This document shows positions 21,672 to 33,293 of a DNA stretch of 64,000 nt, one piece after another. Position numbers and translations under genes: made by a program. Origin of the DNA: Xanthostigma xanthostigma (taxonomy: Eukaryota; Arthropoda; Insecta; Raphidioptera; Raphidiidae); assembly GCA_963575645.1 (NCBI GenBank), contig OY754467.1, positions 37,197,108 through 37,261,107 of the forward strand, written 5' to 3'. The first letter of the stretch is position 1. The number at the start of each line of letters is the position of its first letter. The notes under the pieces are model-generated. The model searched no databases, had not been told where the DNA came from, and worked only from the letters and a program-made list of their open reading frames with translations.

Positions 21672-22099
21672 TTAAGAGTATTCGTCCCTGCAAATACCTC
21701 CTGCACCCTTCATCTCAAATCTTTCCCCTCGCCTAAAAACGGTTCGCGCTCTCCCGACGCTATTTTTAAAGCTAGAGGGTTCTGGTAAACGCCAAATGAA
21801 AGACAAAGAATTGGACTACAGATCCTTCAGACGAATTTTTTGAAAAAAAAATCCTGAAAAAACTTACAACCTTTTGAAAAAAATAATAAGTTACGTAATA
21901 TTTCACACGTAGACGAAACTTTTTTAAAAAAATTCGCCTGAAGGATCTGTAGTCTAATTCTTTGTCTTTAATTTGGCGTTTACCAGAACCCTCTAGCTTT
22001 AAAAATAGCGTCGGGAGAGCGCGAACCGTTTTTAGGCGAGGGGAAAAGATTTAAGATGAAGGGTGCAGGGGGTGTTTGCAGGGACGAATACTCTTAAAT
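21672..22099. mobile_element. Foldback MITE with ~170-bp arms
   Basis: Left end TTTAAGAGTATTCGTCCCTG and right end CAGGGACGAATACTCTTAAA. The arms continue inward through AGAGGGTTCTGGTAAACGCC and CAGATCCTTCAGACGAATTT to about 21,840/21,935. Inserted in the tandem repeat; a 3-bp TAA/TTA target is possible. Confidence 0.8.
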
Positions 22100-22145
22100 A
22101 AAAATTAAGTTCAAAAACTAAAACCCGACTACTGAAAAGTATGAA

Positions 22146-22640
22146 ACAAGAAAATTTTCTCATCTGAGGATACCCGTGGTCGTATGCTTTCCATTGTTGT
22201 TGTTGTCGTAGTCTAGAACATTCCCCAACAGGGAGCACACAACATTATTGTATCTCAATTAAATATTGGATCGTGGTGTGTTTTACGGAACACACTGTAT
22301 AATAATATCGCTTTATTACAATCTACAGCAGCTGTCAGCACGTATAATAATTGTTTTATTGAACTTAATCAGGATGTTCGTATTACCGAGTCGTGATACA
22401 CGGTTCTCTGTTTTAAATTCAATTAAATCTGTAGGTACTACCTATGCGAACATTTTTTCGATGCATAAATTTGATTTTATAAAATGGATATAATAAAATA
22501 TTACTAGAATACGAGTACAGCTTGTACAAGCTATTCAAAAATGTATTGCAGAATAAATAACAAACACGAGTTTTCTGTTCATTAAATAAAAAAAAAAGAT
22601 TAAAGTAATTAATTTAGACCATCACAAATATATGGTGAGA
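22146..22640. other. Noncoding stretch
   Basis: No feature supported; short open frames only. Confidence 0.4.
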
Positions 22641-23643
22641 TCGAGACGAAGCCTCCGTGATTTATAAGCGAAATCGAGAACCAAAATATATATTGGTGAA
22701 AGTTTCATTCAAATTGGTCCAGCAGTTTTGAATCTCTTAGTTTCTGTACAAACAAACAAGAAAAAATTTGAAAAGAAGTTTGACCCTGCAGGCCATCCCT
22801 GTAACTTCCCGCTATTTTCGAGTTCAAAACGCTCAAAAATATATAAAATATAGCAAGAAGTTTATTTCTTAGCTCCTCGAGCTCAAAAAAGAAAAACACT
22901 TTGTTACGAAATTTTCGTTCACGATATCTCATGAACAAATGAACCGATTTTGATGCGATTTGCGGCAGTCAATTTTTTAACCTAAAAAAGTAATTTATTA
23001 CAGAAAAATCGATCTCATAGGAATTTTACGAGCAATTTAAAGAAAACACTTTTTTGAACAAATGAGCCGATTTTGATGCGGTTTGCGGCGATCGACGCAG
23101 TTTTTTAACGTAAGAAAGTAAATTATTACAAAAAAATCGATTTGATAAGAATTTTACGAGTAATTATAAAAAATTACTTTTTTCCTAATTTTTCGTTCAC
23201 GTTATCTCATGGACAAATGAACCAATTTTGATCTGGTTTGCGGCGATCGACGCAGTTTTTTTAGCCTAAGAAAGTAATTTATTACAAAAATCGATCTGCT
23301 AACAATTTTAAGAGTCATTTTAAAAAAACACTTTTTTACGATTTTTTCGTTCACGGTATCTCGTGAACAAATGAACCGATTTTGATTCGGTTTGCGGAAA
23401 TCGACGCAATTTGTTAAGGAGAAGAGCTGATTAGATTTTGGAATTAATCGGTTTAGTAGTTTAGAAAATATTTTACAAAAACCAATTTTAAAAAATTTTT
23501 GAAACTTGTTTTTTTAAGATTTCTCAAAATTTTTTGGGCCGAATCGTTTCAAATTTTCAGGAAGTCTAAGTTCACCAAGATCACGCCAGATGCCGCAAAC
23601 CGCGTTTCAGTCGGACACTCCGTTCAAAAGATATAAAAGGTTT

Positions 23644-23679
<36 letters not shown>

Positions 23680-23690
23680 CCCTGTTTGGC
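22640..23690 (+). repeat. Dispersed repeat with four ~140-bp tandem units
   Basis: Units near 22,905, 23,045, 23,190 and 23,335 contain ATGAACAAATGAACCGATTT and TGATGCGGTTTGCGG blocks. A TACA/CA microsatellite (23,648-23,680) closes the region. Repetitive text of this kind occurs in insect introns; no coding. Confidence 0.7.
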
Positions 23691-23939
23691 AATAGGTATT
23701 TGTCGGGACTATGTTTGGTATACGACATGTGAGGACTCACTTTTCTAGACTATTTAGAACATTAATAGCTAAGTACCACCTATAAGGAGTCCTCTGTCGA
23801 CACATAGGTTTACTCGGAATTAACCAATTTTTACCAGAAGAGTCAAAAAGTTATCGGTTCAAAACCCGCATTACAAGGACTCTCAAAAGTGTAAAAAACT
23901 GAGAACTTTTAAAAGTCCTCTAAATTTAATACACACGAG

Positions 23940-24045
23940 TCCTGTAATTTTTACACATATGTCCTCATTTTTTATACACAGTCCTCATTTTTTTATACAC
24001 AGTCCTCATGTTTTTCACACACGTCTTGTATTTTTTTTACATATA
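23940..24045 (+). repeat. ~22-bp minisatellite, GTCCTCATTTTTTATACACA units
   Basis: Four to five imperfect units. The GTCCTCA/TGAGGAC motif also recurs at 23,725-23,790 and 27,000-27,070, pointing to one repeat type on both sides of the 24-27 kb segment. Confidence 0.65.
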
Positions 24046-24064
24046 AAATCTATTTTTATACATC

Positions 24065-24860
24065 GAACTGTTTTCGCTAATATAAGAAATAATAAGCTGA
24101 AAATAAAATTTTATCATTGTTTATGGCTTAATAATGAGATAATACAACTCAATAAGGACAGTTGGTCAATTTTTTTGTTATTAAAAACTCACCGTCTAAT
24201 GTAGTTCAAAATATTACATTTAACCTTTAAATACATCAGACTGTGAGTTTACAAATTAAAAAATGACCCAAAAAATCATCAATTGAGTTTAATTAGCCCA
24301 AACATAATCCAAAAAAAATTATATAAATTTTATTGAACTTCCGATTTGCTTATAATAGCGTAAACAATTTTTTTAAACAAATCTTCTACGCATCATATTT
24401 TGTTGCTATTATAAGAAAATAATAGCTGAAAATAGAATTTTATCATTTTTTATGGCTTAATAATGAGATAATACAACTCAATAAGGACAGTTGGTCAATT
24501 TTTTTGTTATTAAAAACTCACCGTCTAATGTAGTTCAAAATATTACATTTAACCTTTAAATACATCAGACTGTGAGTTTACAAAATTAAAAAAACGACCC
24601 AAAAAATCATCAATTGAGTTTAATTAGCCCAAACATAATCCAAAAAAAATTATATAAATTTTGTTGAACTTTCGATTTGCTTAAAATAGCGTAAACAGTT
24701 TTTTTAAAACAAATCTTCTACTCATCAAATTTTGTTACTATTATAAGAAAATAATAGCTGAAAATAGAATTTTTTCATTTTTAATGGCTTAAAAATAAGA
24801 TAATACAGCTCGTAAAGAACATTTGGTTAATTTTTTTATTACTTCACATTCTAATGTCAA
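24065..24860 (+). repeat. ~331-bp tandem repeat, about 2.4 copies
   Basis: Blocks AATAGCTGAAAATAGAATTT, AACTCAATAAGGACAGTTGG and ATCATCAATTGAGTTTAATT recur at about 24,090, 24,421 and 24,750. The third copy is truncated. Confidence 0.8.
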
Positions 24861-25640
24861 CATCGGTTAGAATTAATATCATAGACGGTACTTAGGCGGT
24901 GAATTCTTTGTCACCGTCGTGTATCAACGCATTCGTCCATAAGAACATAATATGTTACACAAGCGGGAAATTTGAACACAAAAGTTAGGCAATTTTATAG
25001 TCTTGTAATTATGTTAATTGCTAATCAATTAACACGATATTTATATAGGTTGGCATCAAATATTGCGGCAGAACAGTTAATTATGTCATAAACATGTATT
25101 TTGAATAATTTTCATGTTAATTCTGGATGAATTTTATGAAAACGAAAATTATACAATATCTAACAAAATGTGTAGCAACATAATGATGTTTATATGGATT
25201 ATTTTTAGAAATTCGTGAATTTTGTAATAATTTTAATACATTATTGTTTACTGTTAGGAAAATGAACAGGGGAGGACCAACATAAGCAGTTGCCAAAGGT
25301 GGCAAATTTTAGGGGCGACCATTTTTTATGAATGATTTTTTCTCTTGTTTTTTACCTTTTTTTTTACTGATTTTGAAAAAAAGATGTTCAAAAAAAATTA
25401 AGCTACATACTTCAAAAAAAGTCACCAAATTTTTTGGGAAACCTACCCCAAAATTTTTAAAGTATTTTATCACAAATTATAAATAATGTAGACGCTGCTC
25501 AACAACTGATGTACATAAATGTCTACAATTTTATTACTAAGTTTGATAATAGCTCGCTTCCTGCAACTTCTATAATATGACAGCAATCGAAAAAGGGAGG
25601 GGGGGGGTTAAAAAAAGGTCATTTTTACGGGTTCACGAGA
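24861..25640. other. Noncoding stretch
   Basis: Contains A/T-rich runs and a G9 tract near 25,600. No gene supported. Confidence 0.4.
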
Positions 25641-25679
25641 TATTTGAGTTTAAAGTAATCGTAAAGATGACGGCTAACG

Positions 25680-25895
25680 TCATTTCATAACGCCTTTTCA
25701 CTCGGGCGAAGCCGGGCCGGACAATTGTATAATTCAGAAACCTTCGCGAGCGTGTGCACAACAACTCGCCAAAGTTTCATCGTAATCGGATGAGTAGTTT
25801 CTGAGAACACTTTTTTCACTCGGGCTAAGCCGGACCGGTCATTTATTATAATTCAGAAACCTTCGCGGGCGAGCGCTCAACATTGCGATGAAATT
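25680..25895 (+). repeat. LINE/SINE-tail repeat, two tandem copies
   Basis: TTTTCACTCGGGCGAAGCCG with ATAATTCAGAAACCTTCGCG appears at about 25,695 and again at 25,815. Similar 'tttcac[c/t]cgggtg' edges lie at 33,492 and 63,930. Confidence 0.6.
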
Positions 25896-26080
25896 TTTGT
25901 GACTTGTTGTGCATTGATATATAAACATTTTTAAAAATGGTGCCAAGTGTTTCAGAAAGATGTGAAACGTCGAGAAATTTTGGTCCGACCCCTAGGTCCC
26001 GCCATCAGACCGACGTCAATAGTGTATGTGCCATATGGCAAATACACTAAAAATAATTGGAACTTACCGGGATGTTGAAG

Positions 26081-26659
26081 CAGTGTTGCCACTAGCGTCA
26101 GGAGACATTTTACAAAAAATGAAGTAAATTTAGATAAAAGCGGAGTAGCCCGCTGCCATGGGTAAGAAGAGGTTAGAATAAGAGTTCGGACTTCGGGTTC
26201 GGAACTGTTCGGAACCCGTTCCCAACAAATCAAATAAAGAAAAAGTGAAAGATTTAATAAATATGACTATTAAAAAAATAAAAAGTAGAAATAAAGGTTT
26301 TTTATAAATCAAGAAAACAAAAACAATATTCTAAAATTAATCATTGCACATAGGTAAAAAAAGTATAACCTCCTTCATAAAAGCCACTAAAGTATAAGAG
26401 GAAAATAATAACATTTTGAGGTCGACGCCAATTTAATTGCTAAAACTTTTATATATCTACTAGGTACTTCCATGTCTTTGTCTTCTGTATTTTTTTTGTA
26501 CAGGTACACTTATTATTTGTGACTAATTTTTTTTTAGCACAACTATTTTAATAACGAAAATTCTATTGTGGAGTAGAATTCGAATCATTTGGAGCAAAGT
26601 AGTAAATTTTTATCTAATGGAGTAGATCTACTCCGAATGGAGTAACTTCGGCAACACTG
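26081..26659. mobile_element. hAT-type MITE with 8-bp duplication
   Basis: Ends CAGTGTTGCC and GGCAACACTG, flanked by the exact 8-bp duplication TGTTGAAG (26,073-26,080 and 26,660-26,667). An 8-bp target duplication is diagnostic for hAT elements. The 579-bp body has no transposase. Confidence 0.88.
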
Positions 26660-26699
26660 TGTTGAAGTGATTGCAGTTAGCAATAAACTTATAAAACTC

Positions 26700-27330
26700 A
26701 TAATATGCATTTAAAATAGTTTACAGATGTAAGACAAGATAAGCATTATTATAAAGATAGATAGGTATAGAGATTTGTTTGTCCTTGACTTAGCAGTGCG
26801 AGAAAGTCCTAATTTGTGCGGTAGATTTCTTTTGGCGTGTGTAAGTGTGTAAAAACCGATTAAAGCGCCGCCCTGGTGGGATACACAATCATACACGCCA
26901 TAGGTTCTGAGAGCGAAATATGAGGCCACATGTGTTTTTGATGTTATATATACGAAAATGATCAGGGGGGAGAGGAGATTACGAATCTGCAAAAAACGAA
27001 GTGAGGACCGTATTTTAAGTCCTCACTTTGAAAATAGGTCCTCACAGTACGGTGTGTATTCCATTGTAAGTCCTAAGAAGTACTTATAAACAAACACACA
27101 CAGCCCTACGGACATCATCGCCAAAATAGTTTCAATAGCTTCCTAGAACCTCAAAACGCCGAGATCTGGCGAAAACTCGATTTTCGAAAATCGGAGTGAA
27201 ACCAATAACTTCTCGATTTTTGAAAAATTTTTTTTTTTTTTTTTAAAGCGGGAAGTTAAAAAAAACAAACATCAATTAGTTATTAGTTTATAAAATAATT
27301 CCAGCTGAGTTTTTTCTAAATGGAATTCTT
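26700..27330. other. Mixed repeat region
   Basis: 26,780-26,950 has a SINE-like GC-rich segment (AGCGCCGCCCTGGTGGGATA). 27,000-27,070 has GTCCTCAC motifs, and a T-run lies at 27,229-27,244. The 93-residue minus-strand frame has no domain I recognise. Confidence 0.35.
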
Positions 27331-27435
27331 TTATAAACTACAAATCTTTGATTAACGTCAGAATAGAACTCTTTTTTTCAAACTATATATTGACAAAAAA
27401 AATATAAAAATATAAATCAATATAACAAAAGATGA

Positions 27436-27465
27436 CGTTTCGATCGGGATTTGGATCTTCTTCAG
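27436..27465 (-). ncRNA. Hammerhead-like motif with 4-bp stem II
   Basis: Minus strand: CTGAAGA, then GATC...GATC (perfect 4-bp stem II around CAAATCCC), then GAAACG. This is the best-paired copy in the window. Confidence 0.5.
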
Positions 27466-27603
27466 AAATATCTAAAAAATATAAAAATTAATTAGTATTA
27501 GCTACTTATATTATAGTCTGAAAAAAATTGGTCGACAATTTTATTTATTTGAATCATTTATAAACTAATTACTAATTGATTTTTATATTTTTTTGCCCCA
27601 ATT

Positions 27604-27633
27604 CTGAAGAAGATTTAAATCGGGATCGAAACG
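27604..27633 (+). ncRNA. Hammerhead-like motif, plus strand
   Basis: CTGAAGA, stem GATT/GATC with one wobble, GAAACG. Faces the 27,436 motif in a tail-to-tail layout. Confidence 0.45.
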
Positions 27634-28005
27634 TTAATCAATTGATAAATAAAATTATTGACCAATTTTTCAGACAATATGTTGACAAAATATAAAATTA
27701 TAATTCAATAGATTAATAATTCGATATTATAAAAAAATCTCAAATTGTAGTCTGTTAGAAACTAATTATTAATAATTATTTTTTATATATTTTTTATATT
27801 TTTAGCTCAATCAAGAAAGCCCAAATCCGGACCGAAACTTTTATTTTATATTTTGTCAATATATTGCCTAAATTATTGCACGATAATTTTATTTATTAAA
27901 AAGTAATCATACGTTAAACAAAGATTTGATTTATAATTATATAATTTGTTAATATATATTGTCTGAAAAATCCGTCGATAATTTTAATTATTAATAAGAC
28001 ACTTT

Positions 28006-28480
28006 TATAAACTTTGTAGATACTTCAATTGTGTTAAATTCCTAAGAAAAGCTGATTCGCGAGTGGACTACCTTAAATTCTATCTATCCTGTCGTTAATC
28101 TAAGGTTTGAAACAAACGAGCAACATTTTTTAAATCGTATATGACCAGTCGATGAACGGTGAATTCCTCTTTATCCAGGCAAAGTATATAACAATAATTA
28201 ATAAAATTCCTAGAGTGCATTCGATTCAACATTGTTAAATGAACTCCGTTATAAAATGTAATGCAATATTTCATACAGTGAGCAAGTTCAGTCTGGCAGA
28301 ATCCATACAAAAAAAATCTCAAATCATCTGCGACCAATCCCTCGGACACATCGATTCTATTTTTTTCGGAATGACGTCGTGGTTTTTTTTTAATGGCACC
28401 TCCCAATTTTATTGCGTATATTTGTATCGATGGTTTCAACAAATTGACGTTGTTCAACTGTTTCTGAGATATTAATTGTT
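28006..28480. other. Unassigned stretch with a 120-codon minus-strand frame
   Basis: A minus-strand frame spans 28,095-28,457 and an overlapping plus frame spans 28,239-28,475. Neither shows a domain or splice context. Possibly single-copy, but coding status is unsupported. Confidence 0.3.
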
Positions 28481-28674
28481 ACAAAAATTTCAACTCAATC
28501 GGATAACGGCAAGTATAGTTGAAAAATGACATGCTTTATTAAAAGTGCGATTTGCATCCGGACGAAAGCGGGACCGGTCAGTTATCTATTATAATATCGT
28601 ATTGTCATCGGAACTACATACGTATGCAAAATTTCAACTAAATCGGATAACGGGAAGTAGTTCTAAGTCATTTT

Positions 28675-29192
28675 ATAAAGGACCCCGCATACCTAAACCT
28701 TATGGGATTTGGTTCTTGGTTAAATTGATCGAAAATGGTTTTATTTTATAGCTTAAAGGTCACTAAGAAAAAGTGTCTATTGGTGCATAGCCTAAAAACC
28801 AATAGATTTAGCTACAGATATGTTTAGCGAGATTTTAGATGTAGAGATATCCATTGAATTCACAATCTTAAAAAATCCTAAGCTCCAGAAAAAAAAATAT
28901 TATTATTTTATACAGGGTGACAACATTACCTAATTTTTGACTATTTTTCTATTGCAAAAAAAAAGGCATAAAAGTAGAACATGGAACATGTTTGTGAATT
29001 CAATGGATATCCCAGATCCCTATATCTAAAATCTCGCTAAACATATCTGTAGCTAAAAATCTATTAGTTTCTTAGACTATGTGTCCAAGGACACTTTTTC
29101 TTAATGACCTTTAAACTATCAAATAAAACCATTTTAGATCCATTTAATCGACAGCCAAATCTCATAAGGTTTGTGCGGGGTCCTTTATTTTA
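28675..29192. mobile_element. Foldback MITE with ~220-bp arms
   Basis: Starts ATAAAGGACCCCGCA and ends TGCGGGGTCCTTTAT. The arms share ATAGATTTAGCTACAGATAT and AACATATCTGTAGCTA inverted, and meet around 28,930. No coding content. The flank 28,555-28,670 is a dispersed tail repeat also found inverted at 59,470-59,585. Confidence 0.8.
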
Positions 29193-29502
29193 GCACTTGC
29201 TTTATTTAATCCAAATTCCCACTATTTTACTATTCATTTATTATAATGGACGATTCAATTTTAATTTAATAATTTGGAATGTTTTCATGGGAAGCATCCC
29301 AAACTAAATCTACACACTGTATATTGTGTAGGCATTACCCCACATATATGAGCCACCGCGCAGGTTGAAATGAAATACCCTACATTTAATAACAATCAAG
29401 CATTGCAGTGCTATTGTGATCGAGATACGTAATAATCCAGAACTTTCCAGCAATTACTAGTTTTTTAAAAAATATAATCGTGATTCGTCTATTTACACGT
29501 CC

Positions 29503-29990
29503 CACCGCGCAGGGTGGCGTATCGGTGAGAGCACTAGACTCGCATTCTGGAGGTACCGGGTTCGAATCCCGGCGGAAGCAGATGTGGCTGAGAATTTTTC
29601 CTGCTGCCTCTCGTCGAGAAACGGCAATTCCTGTACCGACCATCTTGAGAGAGAGAGATTGTGAATTATAGACGCTCAACAGCTGAGGTCATCAGCGTCT
29701 ATAGCCATCTTGCTAGGTTTCCCATGGTTTCCCTCAATAATCCCAGATAAATACCGAGACGGTTCCTTATTCAAGGCCATGGCCAATTACCTGTCAAACT
29801 CCTATGCTCAAAATTTGCCTACCTTATCCTAATGTCCTAAAATTCCTTCATTCGCCCATTGTTATTAATTAAGTTAAAGTTTAAAACAGTAGAACATAAC
29901 GGGAAGTGCGATAGATGGAAAATAGTAATGGTGCGCATGGCGTCTGTTATGACATAAAGTCGAGAAACGGACGTTAAACGCATTGTTATT
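29503..29990 (+). mobile_element. tRNA-derived SINE
   Basis: A-box-like TGGCGTATCGG (29,515) and a perfect B box GGTTCGAATCC (29,559-29,569) form a tRNA-like head. A body follows with a TAGACGCTCAACAGCTGAGG hairpin, GGTTTCCCATGGTTTCCC and GACATAAAGTCGAGAAACGG near the 3' end. It is transcribed by RNA polymerase III in principle. A body fragment (TTATAGACGCTCGGCAACTA) recurs near 48,080. It is not a functional tRNA: there is no matching acceptor stem. Confidence 0.75.
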
Positions 29991-29999
29991 ATTTACACG

Positions 30000-30270
30000 T
30001 CCCCATTTATCAGGTTCAGTTCTGAAAACTGATCAAGATAACCGGTCGGATTTTCAAAACTCTTTAACCTGGCTCAGGTAGATTTGGATTTAGCTATGAA
30101 ATTATCAAGAACAAAGTTGTCTATAATATTAAGCCCTCCGTATACGGGTCGACTGTTTCACAACCCAGGCTTTAAAAGTTCATGGTGCGACTGTTCTGCA
30201 ATCAGTTTACAATCGATTCTTTGTCCGCACACAAACGCAACTGAAACTGAATCTATACTAATATAGAATT
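30000..30270. other. Noncoding stretch
   Basis: Nothing recognised. Confidence 0.35.
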
Positions 30271-30430
30271 GAATAAATATTGAATGGGGCAGCCACAATA
30301 TATAGTTTTTTTTAACATTAATAAAAAATACCTATATTTTATTAATGGGTAATATTAATTAATAAAATATATTTTTTATTAATGTGAAAAAAAACTATAT
30401 ATTGTGGCTGCCCTATTCAATATTTATTTA
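30271..30430. repeat. Near-perfect 160-bp hairpin
   Basis: GAATAAATATTGAATGGGGC followed by AGCCACAATATATAG is inverted almost exactly at the right (CTATATATTGTGGCTGCCCT). Arms are about 70 bp with a small loop. Either a tiny foldback element or a source of double-stranded RNA. Confidence 0.8.
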
Positions 30431-30590
30431 ATTATACAAATACCAGCCGTACTAACGTCAAAAATAAAATCTATGCTATTTTTTTTTTATACATAGGTTT
30501 TATTGGCTTTTGTTTTTAGTAACATTTAGCCACGACAAATATTTATTTATTATTTAACCATTAATTCCTTTCTTATACTTAATTAATTAG

Positions 30591-30724
30591 ACAGGGACAC
30601 AATAGAGGGATGGACCATGGAGAATAGTAAAATGTTTAATGGAGAGCACGAGCCAAGCCAACAGGATGATACACACAAGACGGCTTTGAACCATGGATCT
30701 ATGGATTTTGGAGTCACACGAAAA
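30591..30724 (+). CDS. Candidate protein-coding exon, product unknown
   Basis: A pyrimidine-rich tract ending TTAATTAG precedes 30,591. The exon ends AAAA|GTAAGT, a strong donor. The frame is open throughout. The best start is ATG at 30,617 (context ACCATGG, near-ideal), giving 36 codons: MENSKMFNGEHEPSQQDDTH at the start and ...NHGSMDFGVTRK at the end. It ends on a codon boundary (phase 0). The frame is also open upstream (RDTIEGWT), so this could be an internal exon. The residues are hydrophilic, like the cytosolic N-terminus of a membrane or signalling protein, but I recognise no family. The donor lies only 7 bp from a MITE (30,732), so the intron has been invaded at its edge. Alternative: a fortuitous open stretch. 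Confidence 0.5.
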
Positions 30725-30731
30725 GTAAGTG

Positions 30732-31150
30732 TAAAGGCCGCTTTACACAGGTGTAGTAGCTAAAGCAAGTAACTAAAGCAAGTAATTAAATTTAGCTACT
30801 CGCATTGTGTGAACATTCAGCTTAGTATAGTAAAGTACTGGCGTTTAAGTAAAAGTTTTAGTCAAGTAGCTGGCTTGTCATCCTATTCACTAAAGCAAGT
30901 TGGTCCCCCACCACGCGTCGTAGCAACTAAAACGTGCACTAAACCCGTCTGGACAATTCCAGTTTAGTGCAGTATGGTTGACTTGTTTAGTGATCTTTGA
31001 AAAAATTTAAAATAACAATAACAATATAAATTTAGCTACTAAAAATATTGATAATGTGTGTAGACACTAACTAAACGGTAATTCACTAAAATTTAGTTAC
31101 TTGCTCAAGTTACTTGCTTTAGCTACTACACCTGTGTAAAGCCGCCTTTA
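30732..31150. mobile_element. MITE, TAAAGGC(C/G)GCTTTACACAGG ends
   Basis: The first 20 bases and the inverted last 20 bases differ at one position. The inverted match continues through GTAGTAGCTAAAGCAAGTAA for about 60 bp. No transposase and no clear target duplication. Confidence 0.8.
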
Positions 31151-31860
31151 TAGTAATGATTGATTGATCTATACTATTATTTATTCTATACTATTATAAA
31201 GAGGTAGAGTTTGAATGTAGGACGTAATCTCCGAAACTACTTATCAAGAGCGTATATTTTTTTTCTGAGCAAAAAAAAGCAAAAAAATCAATATCTTTTT
31301 TAAGATGACCTTTTGACCTTTTTTTTAACAACCTCAATTGAAAAATTTTGTCGTGTGCATAATTGGAGAGCAAAAAAAAAACGGATGACCTTTTTTTAAC
31401 AACCTAACTTCCAAAAAAATCGAATGACCTTTTTTTAAAAATTTTATCGTGTGTCGGTACAATGGGAGAACAAAAAACAAAAAACGGTCCTTTCATTTCC
31501 GCAACAAAAAAGTCTTTTTTCGTTTGTTGTGGCTGGGTGCATGCGGTCCTGATTCGTTTTTTGTGGTGGGTACCTGCGGTTCTGATGAATCCTGGGGGGT
31601 TTAATTACCCCCCATATCTACGCCCTTGCTACTCATTCGAATTCAAAAATGTTTTCACCAATATTTAGAATGAACTTTCAGGACGGACATAGGCTATATA
31701 TTATCGCAGTAAAATAAAAGCCCGTTTCGTGGAGACAAGTTTTGCAGCGTAAGTCGACGAAAAAACGGTGGCAATCTGCAAATTTAGGTGAAGTCGGACC
31801 GGTAGTTATACATATAAATATAATTTAGGTAATTATAAGTAATAGGTAATTAGTATAATT
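31151..31860 (+). repeat. Low-complexity and tail-type repeats
   Basis: 31,300-31,445 has repeated GATGACCTTTTTTTAACAAC units. 31,195-31,230 resembles a short-repeat tail (TCTCCGAAACTACT). 31,540-31,620 is G-rich. No gene supported. Confidence 0.45.
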
Positions 31861-31985
31861 AGTAATAAGAAAAATCACAGGGTTGGGACAAAAAGTTAAA
31901 TTTATTAGTGTACGTTTCGTCTATAGATTTAGACTATTTCAGGTACAATATGAAAATTCAAAACAATAAATTATTATGAAAATAA
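31861..31985 (-). mobile_element. Penelope-type end with hammerhead-like motif
   Basis: Related to 10,159-10,281 (CACAGGGTTGGGACAAAAAG on the plus strand). On the minus strand 31,913-31,942 reads CTGAAATA, a perfect GTCT/AGAC stem around AAATCTAT, then GAAACG. The catalytic G8 position is changed, so it is probably inactive. Confidence 0.5.
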
Positions 31986-32695
31986 ATAAAAAATATTACT
32001 AATCATAGCATTTAACATAAGTTAAGGTACAAGATATTTAATATATAAGTAATAAGTGTCCTTTCTGTTCTTTAATGAATTCTGGTTTTTGTTTATTTGA
32101 AATTACAATTCTTAAAAAAAACACTTACCAGCTATTAATTTTTCAGCTCATCTGAAAAAAAAACAAACAATATTATTAATAAAAATATTAGAAGAAATTC
32201 TCAGTGCGGTCGAGACAGCATTCTTTGACTTTTCCTGTGTATTTAATTTAATGAACATTGCTTCATATATTCCTTATCTTTTTGATGTCGCATTCTTTGA
32301 TTTTTTGTTTCTTTATTTCGTTCTTTTTAGCTTGGTACTAATTTCATCATATTCAGAAAATTCGTATATACAAGAGAAGTCATAATTTCGCTAAGATCTT
32401 GAAAAAATAGCTTGCTCTATGCTGTTTCCACGTACCAAGAGAATCATTTAAAATCAATATTAAAACTACAGTGAAACTGCTTAAGGCGGACTCGCAAAAA
32501 TGTTGAGTTTCATACAGATATCCAGATAGAGCAATTGTCGGTTGGTACACTTGCAACAAATGGACTGGTGATTCTGAACAATAGCTGATTTTCGCTAATA
32601 TTCAGTACATTTGTAACTATTTTGACAGTTTGATTGTAAAACAAACTTCATTTCTATGGAAATTACTATTCGCACCTGCTGTTGTTTTACATATA
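31986..32695. other. Noncoding stretch
   Basis: AT-rich, no repeat family recognised. Possible single-copy intron. Confidence 0.35.
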
Positions 32696-33293
32696 CAGTG
32701 TAAACTTCATATTTTAACGTCACTCGATATAACGACAAACTCTTTAAAACGTCGAAATTACTTCACTCTAGTTGATTTACCTTGTTGCTCATACAACGAT
32801 ACACTCTAAATAACGACAACAATACGTCATCATTAAGCATTGTATGATTCCGAATGCGACCGCATACCTAAACAGTACTTGTGTTAGTTTCACCTCTTTT
32901 GATTTTAAAAATTTTACCCCCACTCCTTGTGTTATAAGATTGTAAGAAGAAATACAGTTCATTTTGTTAAACCTTAATATTGTAATTAAACTATTTTATT
33001 TACATCAAAAAGTGTCATTATTTAAAACAACTTGTTTGTAATTTTGTTGCTTTGTTGTCGGCATCATGCGTACCGAAGATTCTAAGAAATTCGTTCGAGT
33101 AAAAGAAAATCTATGTGTATTGACGAAAAGTTTTATTAATACGCGCAATAGAGGCGGGAGAAAAGATAAGTAATGTTGGAATATTACAGTAAAAAAATAT
33201 TAATACAATTCTTCTCTCCATTTAACGACAACTCTTAATAACACCACAAAGTGCACAGTCCCTTGAGTATCGCTATATATAGAGTTTACACCG
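32696..33293. mobile_element. Pogo-like MITE family P4, copy 1
   Basis: Starts CAGTGTAAACTT and ends AGAGTTTACACCG with TA on both sides. Subterminal ATATAACGACAAACTC and ATTTAACGACAACTC repeats are typical of pogo/Tigger ends. Shares interior blocks (GTCGGCATCATGCGTACCGA) with 58,721-59,116 in the opposite orientation. Confidence 0.75.

Larger units (their letters stand above)
27340..28005. mobile_element. Cluster of Penelope-type ends in alternating orientation
   Basis: Four pieces related to the 14.8-16.3 kb element ends: 27,340-27,480 (-), 27,530-27,670 (+), 27,780-27,900 (+, degenerate) and 27,940-28,000 (+, only the terminal part). Shared marks are TTTGATTAACGTC, CGTTTCGATC / GATCGAAACG and CGACAATTTTATTTATT. 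No ORF remains. Confidence 0.7.

Noticed and set aside
28095..28457. 120-codon minus-strand frame as a gene
   Set aside because: Composition is unremarkable, an overlapping frame of similar length exists on the other strand, and no domain or splice signal supports it.
29512..29580. Functional tRNA gene
   Set aside because: A and B boxes are present, but the acceptor stem does not pair and the sequence runs into a SINE body.
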